Source of the DNA: Stropharia rugosoannulata
Taxonomy: Eukaryota > Basidiomycota > Agaricomycetes > Agaricales > Strophariaceae
Reading direction: 5' to 3'
NCBI GenBank assembly: GCA_028532985.1
Contig: JANCIK010000004.1
Coordinates: 744,001-808,000, forward strand
DNA length: 64,000 bases
Positions 1 to 10,913 of this stretch are shown here, piece after piece; position 1 is the first letter of the stretch; every line of letters starts with the position of its first letter. The notes under the pieces are model-generated. The model was not told where the DNA came from. It saw only the letters and a program-made list of their open reading frames with translations, and searched no databases. Made by a program: the position numbers and the translations under genes.

Positions 1-23
1 TTCCAAGAATTTAATCTCAACAG

Positions 24-331
24 ACAAGCCCTGGATATAGTGATATACCTTCACCTTCCTCGCAGCAAGGGCGGAGTCGTGTAGAGTATATGAAAGGTCG
101 CTCTCCGTATCTCACGCCGTCGCCTTCCAGGTCGCCCAAGCCCCGTTACATAGAACGTGGCAAACCAGCAGAACTACAAGTCCGTGTAGCAGTAATAAGC
201 ATCGTACCTCTCTGGGACGCACCGAAAAGGTCTCCGAGGAGCGTATACAAGACTCTATTCATCTCTCCACACCTTCCCATTTTCCTCCTTCAAGCCAGTA
301 TGCCCCTTTACATACACCTAAGGCTGTGTAA
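24..331 (+). CDS. 3' end of a Ser/Pro-rich gene running in from outside the window (partial, frame change inside)
   Basis: Only the last exon is visible. An acceptor-like pyrimidine/AAT..CAACAG signal ends at base 23. The frame starting at 24 reads a Ser/Pro/Arg-rich stretch with motifs such as SPSPSRSPKPRYIER up to about base 155. Downstream the convincing frame is shifted by one: from about 150 it reads a Ser/Thr-rich tail (SSQYAPLHTPKAV) and stops with TAA at 329-331. The first frame itself runs on to 371, but its tail looks non-coding. So there is either a one-base lesion or sequence error near base 150, or a splice arrangement I cannot resolve. No family is recognised; low-complexity tails of this kind are common in fungal regulators. 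The upstream body of the gene is missing, so the function is open. Confidence 0.35.
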
Positions 332-3300
332 ACATAACCACTCATTTAGATATTTGAATGACTTTTGTTGAAGTTCATATCAATTCATATGTAGTACCTC
401 ACTTGTTTTCGAAGGTTTCTTTCTTAGTATATTTATGTGATAGATAAGCGATCTGAGGCATTTCAACATTTACTTAGTAGTAGTGACAGTTGAACACGGC
501 ATCGTAATGGCCTTGCTGATAAGTAAGGTTCCTCCAGGTGGAAATTCACTATATATGGTAGTTTATGATAACTTTGCGCTTCTGCATAATGTAATGTTGG
601 GTTGTTTGACACTCTGATTCTAACATTACCAAACAATAGCCCAATGCAACGACCTCTCTTTTGCTTTCAAAAGTTGGGTCGATAGAGCATCTGATACTAA
701 TAACGCCAAATATCAGCCCAATGTAACACTCTCGAGTCTCAATATGTTGGGTCGATAGACCTTCTGATTATAGAGTCGTTTCGCCGGTCGGATGGATCAG
801 GCACCGAGTCTCTTGCATCCTCGTCCTCACTCCTCAATCTTCAATCGAAATAATGAGACGAGGCTTACTTTTGTGGGTAATTCACAGCTCCCCTCACGGA
901 GGGGCTCTATGATGCGCTCAAGCCTACCCCCGTCCGGCAGCCCCCCCGGACAACGCGCTCCCTGATGTTCCTCCCTCTGCAACACCCACAGCGAAGCGCA
1001 TTTCGACTTCTATATCCCCGTCTTCGTCCACATCGTCGCTACTGCCTCCTAGTGCTAGCATCATGATGACTTCGCTCTGTGCTATTCCCGAGGGGAATAC
1101 GCCGTCCTTCCGCCCGCCGAGGCAGACCGCCGTGTACCAGGAGGAGCGCCGCATGACACACACATCAAATCGTGTCTCAGTTTCTTCCTTGGCCCCGTCG
1201 TCGACCGCCGCCAGCAGTTTATACTCATCAATCAAACGCAGTCGTCCGCCGTCTATCGCTCAGGTACTCGATAAATCGCCGACAAATTAGAACAGTTCTC
1301 GCTCTTTCTCGCATTGCTTTTCGTCTCTTTATCGTTCTTTCTCCCCCATTGATTACCCGGGCCTGACCCAGGCAAACATGTACGACATAATTTTCAACAC
1401 TTGTCTAATGCCTGATCTACTTATGTTATAGTAATCATTGTTCCTTCTTGGAACTCATATCTCCTCTCTAACGACATACACCACACACTGCCGCATACGC
1501 CTTCCCACTGTATCGTTGAACTCTTTACAAATATGTTCTCGCTCTGTCTTTCTATTTCGAACCCTGTTTCTTACAGGCTGAGGAATATAGCACCGTTCAT
1601 CTCATAACATATTATAACTTGCTTATAACACTTTATTTTGATGATGACAAATAACGGACGCTTCGTGAAACTGCCACATTCAAATAGCGCCAATTATAAC
1701 TAATTTAATAAAAAATAGTTTACAATGTTGCTGCTTGTAAGCTTGCCCCTTGATCAACAATCAGCAAGGCTCTATCGCCGAAGGCGACCTTTTATACAAT
1801 GCAGGAAGCTGAATTCCATCCTTCGCTACATATTGCGACAACCACGCGCGTATCGCGCTGTGAACGTGGTACATGCCTTGCACGCGTTGAACACGTGAGC
1901 GAATGATGACATAAACTGTTCGTAATCATTTATTAATAGTATCCGTTTCAAGTCCGATGGCGCAGATCGAACACTTAGCAAATGTCGAGCGATTACAGCA
2001 AAAAGAGTACATAGTTCTCGTTCTTTATCCCACTGTAGACCAACATTGGACAGCGCTTCCCGGAAGGTGAATACGTTCCAACAAGGTCTTCGCCGACTTA
2101 CTGGAACGTAGTCGGGGTGCATCCGGCTTTTGATATTATGCAGTGAATGGCACTCATGTTAAACGGGGGAACAGCGGCACGACAAATGAATGCAAGGCGA
2201 ATATGATGTGTAATTTATTGTAGGAATTCGAAGGGGAGGAGGCTGGAGGAAGGCTGCTAGAATCCACTGTCGGTACCGACATAGTTGTGATGACAGGTAA
2301 CAGGAGACATGATGACGGAATAGCATGTGTAAAATTGCGCATAGGGCGCCCTGAGAGCACCCGAGACGGAAATAAGTACCGCGTGCTCCCCTTCAACAAA
2401 AGGGCTCCCGCGGGACTGTGCAAACTTCAGTGTTGAAGAAAGCAAGAGGATATGGACTTGGCGCCGTTACCCATCTGAAGAATATTGACTTCTGAGACAA
2501 AAGGTACAGCTCCGTGGACTGCGCATTCCTTTACGGTCAACAACAGTTATTGATGTCGAATTCAAATGTCGGAAACCAGTGACCGAACGCGGTTTTCAAA
2601 GCCGTTGTTTGTGATCAAGTTTTGCCAGAGATAACAGCCGCCGTCAGGAAGCAGGCTGAGTATATGCACTTTGTCTAAGAGAAGGCAAAGAGAAGGACTC
2701 TGCACAGCTTTTCATACGGCTATATAAGACCTTGTTTTCGGGGACCACCGTGCGGTAACGGGTCTGGGAACGCCGTATACAGAGTGAAGTCTATTCGTTC
2801 CAGCATATCGCTTGCATTTCTCGCGAATTCGCATTGGATTTTGAAATATATGCGGTGTTTTGAGGTCGACCAAAAGCTGTTTAGGCCATTCTAGACCATA
2901 CCACAGCCCAGGCTCTTTTGGATGAAACTTTGGATTAGCAGCAAGAAAGTCGAGAGACAACTTGAATATTCCGACCGTTAGTAGCTGTACAAGGGAATTT
3001 GACGTACAGGTTGCACATGTGAAGGGAGTCTTGCATAGTTCTAGTGCCGTGCAAGTCGCAAATTCGGAACCATACATGCACTGTTTTGAGCAACGGGCAT
3101 CACTGCCGCGTAACTATTAAGTTAGCACACGCGCTACAGGATCAAAGTGGAGAGAAGCTGGGCTCTTGTGGAGTCCTGAGAGCAACAACACGCAGATAAG
3201 CTGAAGCAGTACGCCCATGTTTTACATGATAAGGAGATAATTATTTGTGGATATGACGTGGGCGGGTTTTCTTTGAGAGTCCTGCCCACCGACTCGAGGT

Positions 3301-3889
3301 GACGACGCGCTTCTGGGACATGTTTGCGCCCTTTTTCTTTAGGCCAATTCTACGCGTTTCAGGCAAGTTCGAGGTGAAAGTAGGGGACTCGGAAGCACTA
3401 GGGGACATTTCGCGCAGATTTGAGCCGAGAGAGGGTGCCAAGAGATTCACATGCCCCGCATGGCGACTGCTGTGATTGATGCGTCCAGCGCTGAGGGCTG
3501 TGGCTGGGTGCCGCGCGCGCTGTCTCAAACATTGACGCGGGGGGAATCGGGGGCGGGGCGGGGAATGGACGGAGACAAAAGGGCAGATTGGGAGGAGGAG
3601 AAGGAAAAAAAAGATATGTTCGTGACGTAACCGAAGCACTGGATCTCAGCCGTGGGAAGCGTTCACTTTTTCATATTTGCGCCAAAGTGGGCCAATTATT
3701 TGTCTGATTTCCACCCGTCCTGCTCACTGCCAACAACGACCGACGAGCCGCCGAGGATATTCATTTTCCCCAGGCCCACGACTCCGACGACGACCAGTGC
3801 GTAGACACAGCCAGCCCTCCTCGTCCCCCCGTTGACTGACTTCTGACTCCTCGCCCACTTCAGCCGCTGTCCATCCTGCTTCAGCCGAA
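332..3889. other. Gene-poor stretch with a small tandem repeat and orphan ORFs
   Basis: I cannot assign a gene here. The stretch contains an imperfect tandem repeat (about 593-775, listed separately) and a GC-rich island at about 880-1330. It also holds three minus-strand reading frames with partly protein-like composition: 924-1235, 1826-2122 and 2712-3077. The 924-1235 frame reads acidic and Gly-rich with motifs such as DEDGDIEVEMRF and ends in a stop at 924-926, so it could be a terminal exon. None shows a family motif, and I could not link them by convincing splice sites. The last 300 bases, CT-rich before the ATG at 3890, are the likely promoter and 5' UTR of the transporter gene. Confidence 0.5.
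593..775. repeat. Imperfect tandem repeat, two full copies and one partial, period about 73-77 bp
   Basis: The core TTGGGT recurs at 597, 674 and 747. The first two copies run in parallel for about 54 bases, through TCTGAT, CTAA and AGCCCAATG blocks. The third copy keeps only the left half (TTGGGTCGATAGA then TTCTGAT). Within each full copy TTGGG and CCCAA form a short inverted pair about 40 bases apart. It could be a minisatellite or the relic of a small non-autonomous element. Confidence 0.55.
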
Positions 3890-5609
3890 ATGCATCAGCG
3901 CCCCCTGCCAACAGTGCGGACCTCGTCGTCAATCCCCCCCAGCGTCGTGTCGAGCAGAGCCCCGACGCCCCGCCACTCGCCCATGCTGCCCTCCGCGTCG
4001 TCCGGGTACCCAGTGGACAAGCACGACCCGCCCCTGCTCCAGATCTCACAGCAGCTCCAGCAACCCACAATATGCGGTATGCCTCTCAAATACGTGTCGT
4101 AAGTCCTTAGCAGCATGCGTGCAGTCCTGCTTGTTGACGTGATGCAGGCTCGTAACACTGGCCGTGCAGAACGCTGCGCTCTCCATCGTGATGCACCAGT
4201 CGCGCGTGTCGATACCTGCTGCGTTGGCATACTCCCCAGCCACGGCCGTGCTGATGAACGAGCTGCTAAAAGGCTCCATATCCCTGGTCATTGCCTTCCT
4301 TCGCTCACCAGTCCTCCAACAGCAGCCCCTGACTCGCAGAAAGTCTATGAGTACCCCTCTTCTTTGGTGGGCCGCGTTCAGCGACCTTTGCGCAGAAATA
4401 TTCAGCCCCGACTGCTGGAAGCTCTCAATCCCGGCGATTCTTTACGTCATCCAAAACTCCCTCCAATTCGTAGCCATTTCCAACCTGCCCGTCGCCTCCT
4501 TCCAGGTTACGTATCAAATGAAAATCCTCACCACCGCGGCCTTCTCAGTAGCTCTTCTTCGCAAGAAACTGACAAGTGTAAAATGGCTTGCCCTCCTATT
4601 CCTTGCCATTGGAGTTGGAATTGTGCAGATTCAGAGCTCGGCTGGCTCAGGACATACTGTCCATAAATCTTCATCAACAGGAGTCGGCAGTGCCCATGAA
4701 TTCCATGTGCATGTCATGAACCCCCTGAAGGGTTTTGGGGCTGTTACCGCGGCATGTTTCACGTCAGGGCTTGCTGGAGTATATTTCGAGATGGTTTTAA
4801 AAGGATCAAAAGCTGACCTCTGGGTGAGGAACGTACAACTTTCCTTGTTCTCCTTAATCCCAGCTCTCCTTCCCATTATCTGGGCTGCCCCTCCTCCCAA
4901 CTCCCAAGGTTTCTTCGGAGATCTCTTCCGCAATTTTGGAGGCTGGGCATGGGCAACTGTGGCAATTCAGGTCTTCGGTGGTCTTATCACTGCGGTTGTT
5001 ATCAAATACTCCGATAACATTTTGAAAGGATTTGCGACTTCCCTTTCGATTGTCATATCCTTCCTAGCTTCAGTGGCGCTCTTCGATTTCCGCATTACCC
5101 CTTCCTTTGTTGTTGGTGCTACCACTGTACTATGCGCGACATGGATGTATAACCAACCAACTCCTCCATCATCTACCCTGCCATCGTTGTCATCCTCACC
5201 TGTGACAAAGGAGCCGCTGTTCTCTATTGTCCTCAACGACGCTTCCCCGACGTCATCCGGCAAGTCATCGCCTTCGCCATCCCCATACTACCCTCCCACG
5301 CCCACAACACCCGATTCCAGCAGTGTTTTGGGACTTGGTTCATTTATGCGCCGGAAATCTGGAGGATTTGGTGTCGGGAGTAGTCGAAACAGCAGCACTG
5401 CAAGCTTGACTGGGCTGTTGAGCGGATCCAACAACTCTCCTGTACCCACCCGTGGCGATCTAGGATTAGCTGAAAGCGGAGAACTTATTCCTCTGTCAGG
5501 TTCAGAAATTGAATTTGGGTCGCCTTACTCCTCCAGGGCGCCTTCAAGGATGCCATCGCGTCCTTCTAGTCCCCACATCCGTTCTGCTGGTAATGGGGCG
5601 GCTTCATGA
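3890..5609 (+). CDS. Golgi nucleotide-sugar (UDP-galactose/UDP-GlcNAc type) transporter, SLC35A family
   Basis: Exons 3890-4098 and 4148-5609 (49-nt GT-AG intron) give 556 aa. After a 65-residue Pro/Ser-rich cytosolic head comes the family entry motif KYVSLVTLAVQNAAL, which spans the splice junction and so confirms it. Hydrophobic helices then run to about residue 400, with family-like blocks NSLQFVAISNLPVASFQV, the Lys-rich loop RKKLTSVKW and GGLITAVVIKYSDNILKGFA. In this family (S. pombe Gms1, human SLC35A1-3) the protein imports UDP-sugars into the Golgi in exchange for UMP. The exact sugar cannot be read from sequence; UDP-galactose or UDP-GlcNAc is most likely. The tail from about residue 405 is 150 residues of Ser/Pro-rich sequence, much longer than in animal relatives, and has no dilysine retrieval signal at the end. 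The start is the first ATG in frame with the motif. Confidence 0.9.
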
Positions 5610-8600
5610 TTTGGCTCTGGTTATGTCCATCAGCGATGGGAAGTGCCAGTCACGACGACGCCAGAGGAGATAGAAAGCAGAAGATAATCAATTATGACGG
5701 TGACGATACGACGATGATATGGATGCGCTGATTGAAGAGTGGGAAAGCATGTTACGGCCGTGGAGATGAACTCATGAATGAGTCGGCTAGACCATAGACA
5801 CGAGGTCCAATAGTGGTGCAGTGCAGGTGGTCAGTTGATGCCTCAATTGGCAGACGCTCTATGCTACCCGAGCTTTCCTACCTGGGTTGCTCTATAATTG
5901 GACACGCCTTGCCGCTATATTTCGTCCTTCCTTTCGCCCTTTGGTTCTTTACTGGCTCTTCTGGTTCTCGTCCACTTCCTCCAAAGCCGCCAGTTCTCGG
6001 CTTCCATTTACGGTAACGCAAAAGTCAGACACGCCCGCTTGCAATCGTCTTGTTTATTTTATCCCCTTAGATGTCCTTTTCGTCTTCTTTCATCCCATCC
6101 TGATATTACCCATTAATATTGGTTCTCTGCCTCGCACTTGCACTGCAGCGCGCACTGACGATCACATCCCTATTATTCACCCTTGGCACACGTTCTCTTT
6201 GGGTTTATGTTTTTATGGTTCATTCCTCTATTCCACTGATGACACTTATCGTACATGAATACGTTTATATCGACTCTTTTATTTTCCAATCCATCCTCTG
6301 TCCCACCCATCAGATGCTCACGACTTCTCTTTCTCTTTCTATCCGGTTCATGCCTCGTACTTTTCCTCTATGTTGAAGGCTCCAGCTTCGCCTATTGACT
6401 TTATTTTTACAACTGACTATTAAATTTCCCTACTCGATACGTTAGCAACATTTCCCCTTGTCCTTACCCCGCCCATGCCCCCTTCCATGCCCCAGCCACC
6501 TCCCTGTCTACTCCAGTGAACCGCAGCCCAAAACTTTACGAATTCTCATTAAAATTACAACAAGCGCCAATTCAATTCTATACCCCCAAGGTTTTCAAAA
6601 TATCCGTGCACAATCAGTGATCATCGTCAGTAACCGGTAGCGTTTTTGCCTGGTCTGCGCCTTCGTCGTCGTCCTCAGTCAGCTCGAATTTCTGTCCGTC
6701 ATTCACCTTAGAGAAATTCCATGTTGTGCCTTATGTGCTGTTGACAATTTATCCATACCCAGCCCCCTTTTTCTCGTGTTGTCACTCATTCACGATAGAC
6801 TACGTCTTGTAAATATTTGGAAGTCATATACATACCCCTCTGCATCGCACGTTTCTTACCACCAGGCGAGTTCGGCTGGCCTGCTGAGATCCCGTCAGCC
6901 TTGCGATCTCCTTCCATCTTCCATCTTCCTTTACCTCCATGTCTCCCGATCTTCTTGTTTTTCTTTTCATCTGTTTATCATACACTTGTTCGTCTCCTTT
7001 TTTGACACTTTACTATTGAATCGAAATAATGCAAATGTATGGCTTTGGAAATTTTTCATTTCGCCCTTTAATGCTCTCCGCAAAGCAATTGCAGACTGGA
7101 GTTAGGCAGCGTTAGAGTGGGAGCTTGAGCTTGAATGACTGCAACTGCGTTGAGGAGGATCAGAGATGGCGATGTGTATCGACTCTGAATGGATAGATAC
7201 ATGGATGTGTTTCAGGATTCGTATCAGTTTGTAGCGCAGAATGGATAATGTCCAACCTAAGTACGACGGTCCACAGGGACTACGGTGATCTGTTCGACGG
7301 CCTTGGAGGGGCCCCGTCTAAACACCACCGCGCAGAAATGCCGGAGCCATAATTGCTTCCCGAAAGGACCGGAGTCAGAACATAGAACATGTAGATCTGG
7401 GGATGTTACTGTCATATTATCGTACATAATTTTGTAGATGTCGATGGGGTCTTGTGGCTGTTTGTGGATCCCGATTTAAGGACACGAGAAGGCACCTCAG
7501 TTCCCGTGACAGCGTCTCCACTCAACGCTCAACAAATATCAACGTATGCACTTTGAATGGATGCTGGACATGAAATGATGAACGAACGTCCAGCTGACAG
7601 TAAAAAGAAAGCTGAAGGAGGAAGATTTCGATGAGTTGTGGCGGTCATCCGACCTAGTCGTCAAAGATGGGCCCTGGGGGTCTGAGCAGTATATGGAGAA
7701 CTCGGAAACTCCATCGTTTCTTTCATTTTCGTCGAAGAATAACGGGGGGGTTCAAAGGTATCATAGCTGGGTCGACCCGGATCATAGACCATGGTTTAGC
7801 GACCTGAATTGGACATTGTACTTGTTGAGCTTCGATGTCTAGATATAAATTTCATGTCAAACATCGCATCGATCTGGAGAAGAACCAAAGAATAGATTTT
7901 ATTGTAGAGTACGATAGAAAGCTAGGTAAGTTACCCTGAGAATAACCTGCGAAAAAAAGTGATCAGTTTATGATGAATCGAAGATGAAGAAAAAATGGAT
8001 AAGAATGTGGTGTCGCTTCTCAGCCTCGCCTTCACTTCTCCAGCCGCACCCATCTACCAGTACTACACGCATATCGTCCGATGAAGACTCGATGGGCAGG
8101 ATCTGGTACCTGCTCTTACAAACTGGCAGGATCCATAGAGGACGGGGTGAGTTCCTTTACTAGTTTTTTCATCCAGGAGCGACCCCAAAAAACATACACG
8201 GAAGGGACACGAATAGATACTCACTATTTACCGAACACATTATCCATTCCAAGAGCGTCGTCACACTACGGTTCGGGAAACAAATAAATTGATTGGATAA
8301 GTAGAACAAGACAGAGTATTAGACAGGGATAGATGTGGCACATCTCCAGGTGATCCTGCGTCCTCGCCCCTCGACCAGAGGGAGGAGCAATCGGCAAAGA
8401 TTGTTTTTGAGAGTGCCTCTCGAGAGAGGACGTTCTCCGGCATTTGTCTGGACCATCCTTCCTTTTGCCGAAGCACACTCGCGAGAGCGGCAGAGGGATA
8501 GTAATTTGAACACCGTGGTTGAAGGAAAAGGCAGCCGCGAAAAACGCGGTTTATATACACGCAGTACCGGGACTTACCGGGGTGATTCAATGCCCGCTTT

Positions 8601-8701
8601 GGGCAGGGCAAAATGTTGCCTCCAGCGGGAGCACACGCCAACTCACGTCGCCGCCGTGCCCAGCGCCTATTCCCCGTCTGCCTTCGTGCCTGGTGCCCAC
8701 C
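5610..8701. other. Intergenic stretch, CT-rich on the plus strand, with unassigned short coding-like pieces
   Basis: From about 5800 to 7050 the plus strand is strongly pyrimidine-rich, as in long fungal promoters or UTRs. Three short segments read like protein but cannot be joined to anything. On the minus strand, 6614-6730 ends in an acidic tail (KFELTEDDDEG) and a stop at 6614-6616. Also on the minus strand, about 7257-7380 contains WLRHFCAVVFRRGPSKAVEQ and a stop at 7257-7259. On the plus strand, 7600-7842 contains DELWRSSDLVVKDGPWGSE. None matches a family I know. Bases 8340-8700 are the upstream region of MRP51 and contain TATATA at about 8552. Confidence 0.45.
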
Positions 8702-10456
8702 ATGGCCCCCAAGGCTGTCGCCGTGCTCTCCCACACACCCAAAGTCATCCCGCCCTCTTCCCCCTTCGGCGAGCTCCTCCGCCGGTCCAACTTCGCGTCT
8801 TACGACCCGGCCATCCGCCAGACCTACGCGGCGCCGCCCTCCTACGTGCAGCGCGGCAATTGGGGGCTCAAGCGTCCCATTGCGAACAAAAACCGCAAGA
8901 GTGCCATTGTCCTCCGCAACTTTGAGGAACACGCTCACTACATTGAGTGGGACAAGGCAGGTGCGCAGGTCGACCTGGTGCGCCGCATTGAAGACCTGAA
9001 TGTGCGGCCGAGCGTGCCCCCAACGACGCCCTGGGCACTCAGTCTTGGTCCCGATGCGGAGCTCATAGATTCCGAGTTCAGCCCGCACGAGTGGGATCCG
9101 GAAAAGGCGCGTCTGAAGGCCGAAGAGCGGAAAAAAGCACTGGGTATTGATGAACCAGAACGAGAGGCGGAAGCAGCTGAGGAGCATGGAGAACACATTC
9201 CTGTTGAAAATACTTCAGAACCATCCGCGAATGCCGTGCGACAACCTAGGCGCCGTGGAATTCCTCAAAACCTTTTAGCCAGCTTGGGCTCGGGTGGTCA
9301 AGGAACCTATGGAAGTAGGACCCCGATGCCACAAGTCCGTGTCGACGAGAACAGCTACATTCAGCCCAATATTGCGGCGATGACGCCCGTAGAATTCGAG
9401 GCCTATCTGGCAGAGCTCAGGGAGCTGCGACCAAAGTTCCTGCAGTACGTCCGGGAGGAAATGAAGAAGAGTCGAAAAGCCGCGTCTACTACACAGGGCG
9501 CGAAGGAGGCCGGGGTAGCGGCTGGCGGCATTGATCCTGACGCATTAACGGATGAAGAGCTCATTCTGAACCTGGGTGTCGAGGCTACGGACAGGAGTCT
9601 GCACCGATATTTCTTGGGCCAGCATGCTAATGACAAAATGAACTCCTACAGAGAACAAGCGCAGAACGAAGAAGAAATGACCCCAGAGGCAGCCGCGGCT
9701 CTTGCGAACCAACCCCAGCCTATCGAGCCCATGCCGCATCGCTCGGGTGGTCTCATTTACTCAAACCCGACCTTGATAGAGACGTACCATAACGGACGCC
9801 CCGAGCCTGGTCTCATCTGGCAGGATATAGCCCGAACGCAGCACTTCCACAAGGGCGGCACGCGCAACGGCTGGGTCACTACTTTTGCTGGCATGAACGC
9901 GTGGTTGGGCAAGGACAAGGTGGCCGGCCAGCCCAAACCGCTCTTCGACCCCTTCACCGACGAAGGTGTCGTCGTTCCCCGCGAACCAGCGCCCGCCGGC
10001 AAGCAAGGCAAGATGGTTCTCAATGACTCTGCGCGCCTTCTGCGCTTGGTCGAACTCAAATTGGAGGCGCCGCCCAAGGTCGTTGGCCGCCACGTGCCGA
10101 ACAGGACGCTGGACGAAGTGGAGATTGATGCGGCCGTGGTGGACAACGACCACAAGGCGCATACCTTCGACAATCCGCACAAGCCCGGCAGCAGGGAGTA
10201 CATCAATGCCTATCCAGATACAAAGAAGCGTAATTCCTCTGCCGATTTCCTGCCTGCTATGTCGGCGCCGTATGCCAATAGGCGAGCTGCTCCTCGGACA
10301 GGCGGTGTCGAACGTGTAGCAAGCCCCTTCCCTGCACAGAGGCTCGGTACTCCAGGGCCTCAGAAATCCCGGGGCACTCCTACCGAAGAGGACACAGCGA
10401 CAACAATGAGCATATTACAAAGACTTGTTGATAAAAGTACTCCCAAAAATGAGTAA
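8702..10456 (+). CDS. MRP51: Mitochondrial small-subunit ribosomal protein Mrp51 (bS1m)
   Basis: A single exon of 584 aa. The start is the ATG at 8702 in a perfect CCACCATGG context; the open frame continues 183 bases upstream but only from a non-ATG codon. Near the N-terminus FGELLRRSNFASYDPAI and then RGNWGLKRPI match the signature of the fungal Mrp51 family, whose members share the block RG(D/N)WGLKRPLP. Mrp51 is a fungal mitoribosome small-subunit protein needed for translation of mitochondrial mRNAs, acting around their 5' leaders. The middle is rich in Ala/Glu with helical segments, and a second conserved-looking block (GLIYSNPTLIETYHNGRPE) lies near residue 350. At 584 residues it is much longer than yeast Mrp51 (about 344), as is usual in basidiomycetes. 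No presequence cleavage site is obvious. An out-of-frame ATG at 8590 lies upstream. Confidence 0.85.
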   Translation: MAPKAVAVLSHTPKVIPPSSPFGELLRRSNFASYDPAIRQTYAAPPSYVQRGNWGLKRPIANKNRKSAIVLRNFEEHAHYIEWDKAGAQVDLVRRIEDLNVRPSVPPTTPWALSLGPDAELIDSEFSPHEWDPEKARLKAEERKKALGIDEPEREAEAAEEHGEHIPVENTSEPSANAVRQPRRRGIPQNLLASLGSGGQGTYGSRTPMPQVRVDENSYIQPNIAAMTPVEFEAYLAELRELRPKFLQYVREEMKKSRKAASTTQGAKEAGVAAGGIDPDALTDEELILNLGVEATDRSLHRYFLGQHANDKMNSYREQAQNEEEMTPEAAAALANQPQPIEPMPHRSGGLIYSNPTLIETYHNGRPEPGLIWQDIARTQHFHKGGTRNGWVTTFAGMNAWLGKDKVAGQPKPLFDPFTDEGVVVPREPAPAGKQGKMVLNDSARLLRLVELKLEAPPKVVGRHVPNRTLDEVEIDAAVVDNDHKAHTFDNPHKPGSREYINAYPDTKKRNSSADFLPAMSAPYANRRAAPRTGGVERVASPFPAQRLGTPGPQKSRGTPTEEDTATTMSILQRLVDKSTPKNE

Positions 10457-10913
10457 TATCTATAGTATTTGGATCGTTTTGTTATCACTGTAGCCTGTCT
10501 GACCATCTATATATTTGCTTTTAATTGATTTTTAGCATGCATGCTTATAACAATTAACGGTTGAGTCCAATTCTTTCTCTATAATACATAGGTTTGAATA
10601 TATCTAACAGCCGATGAGTCGATGACATTTTACTAACCGATTCTAAGTCTGACTACAGGTGGGAGCATGAGCGTGCTTATTTTTACCCCCTTTAGGAATA
10701 GGTTATACCTATTTTAGTAATGGGCCATAAATGTCAAACACCCCTTGGCTTTTTTATTCTACATACTTAAGCATAGGCTTTACTATCCGTTGTGGGTCTG
10801 GTTTAACTAGCTATAGAAATTACCAGAATTCAGACGATACGCTACGAAGTATTATTCAAGTACATGGTACAAATCACAGACATGACTTCTAAATTTCTAC
10901 AACATTAAAAAAT
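10457..10913. other. AT-rich convergent intergenic space
   Basis: This is the region between the convergent ends of MRP51 (+) and the F-box relic (-). It is AT-rich with several TATATA/TTTTTA runs that could serve as 3'-end signals. I see no gene. Confidence 0.6.

Noticed and set aside
3241..3639. 132-codon minus-strand frame with a hydrophobic start
   Set aside because: It lies in the transporter promoter; the hydrophobic run comes from an A/G-rich tract and there is no family motif.
8261..9196. 311-codon open frame on the minus strand
   Set aside because: It lies antisense to the MRP51 coding region, has odd composition and no family motif; it is a mirror of a GC-rich real gene.
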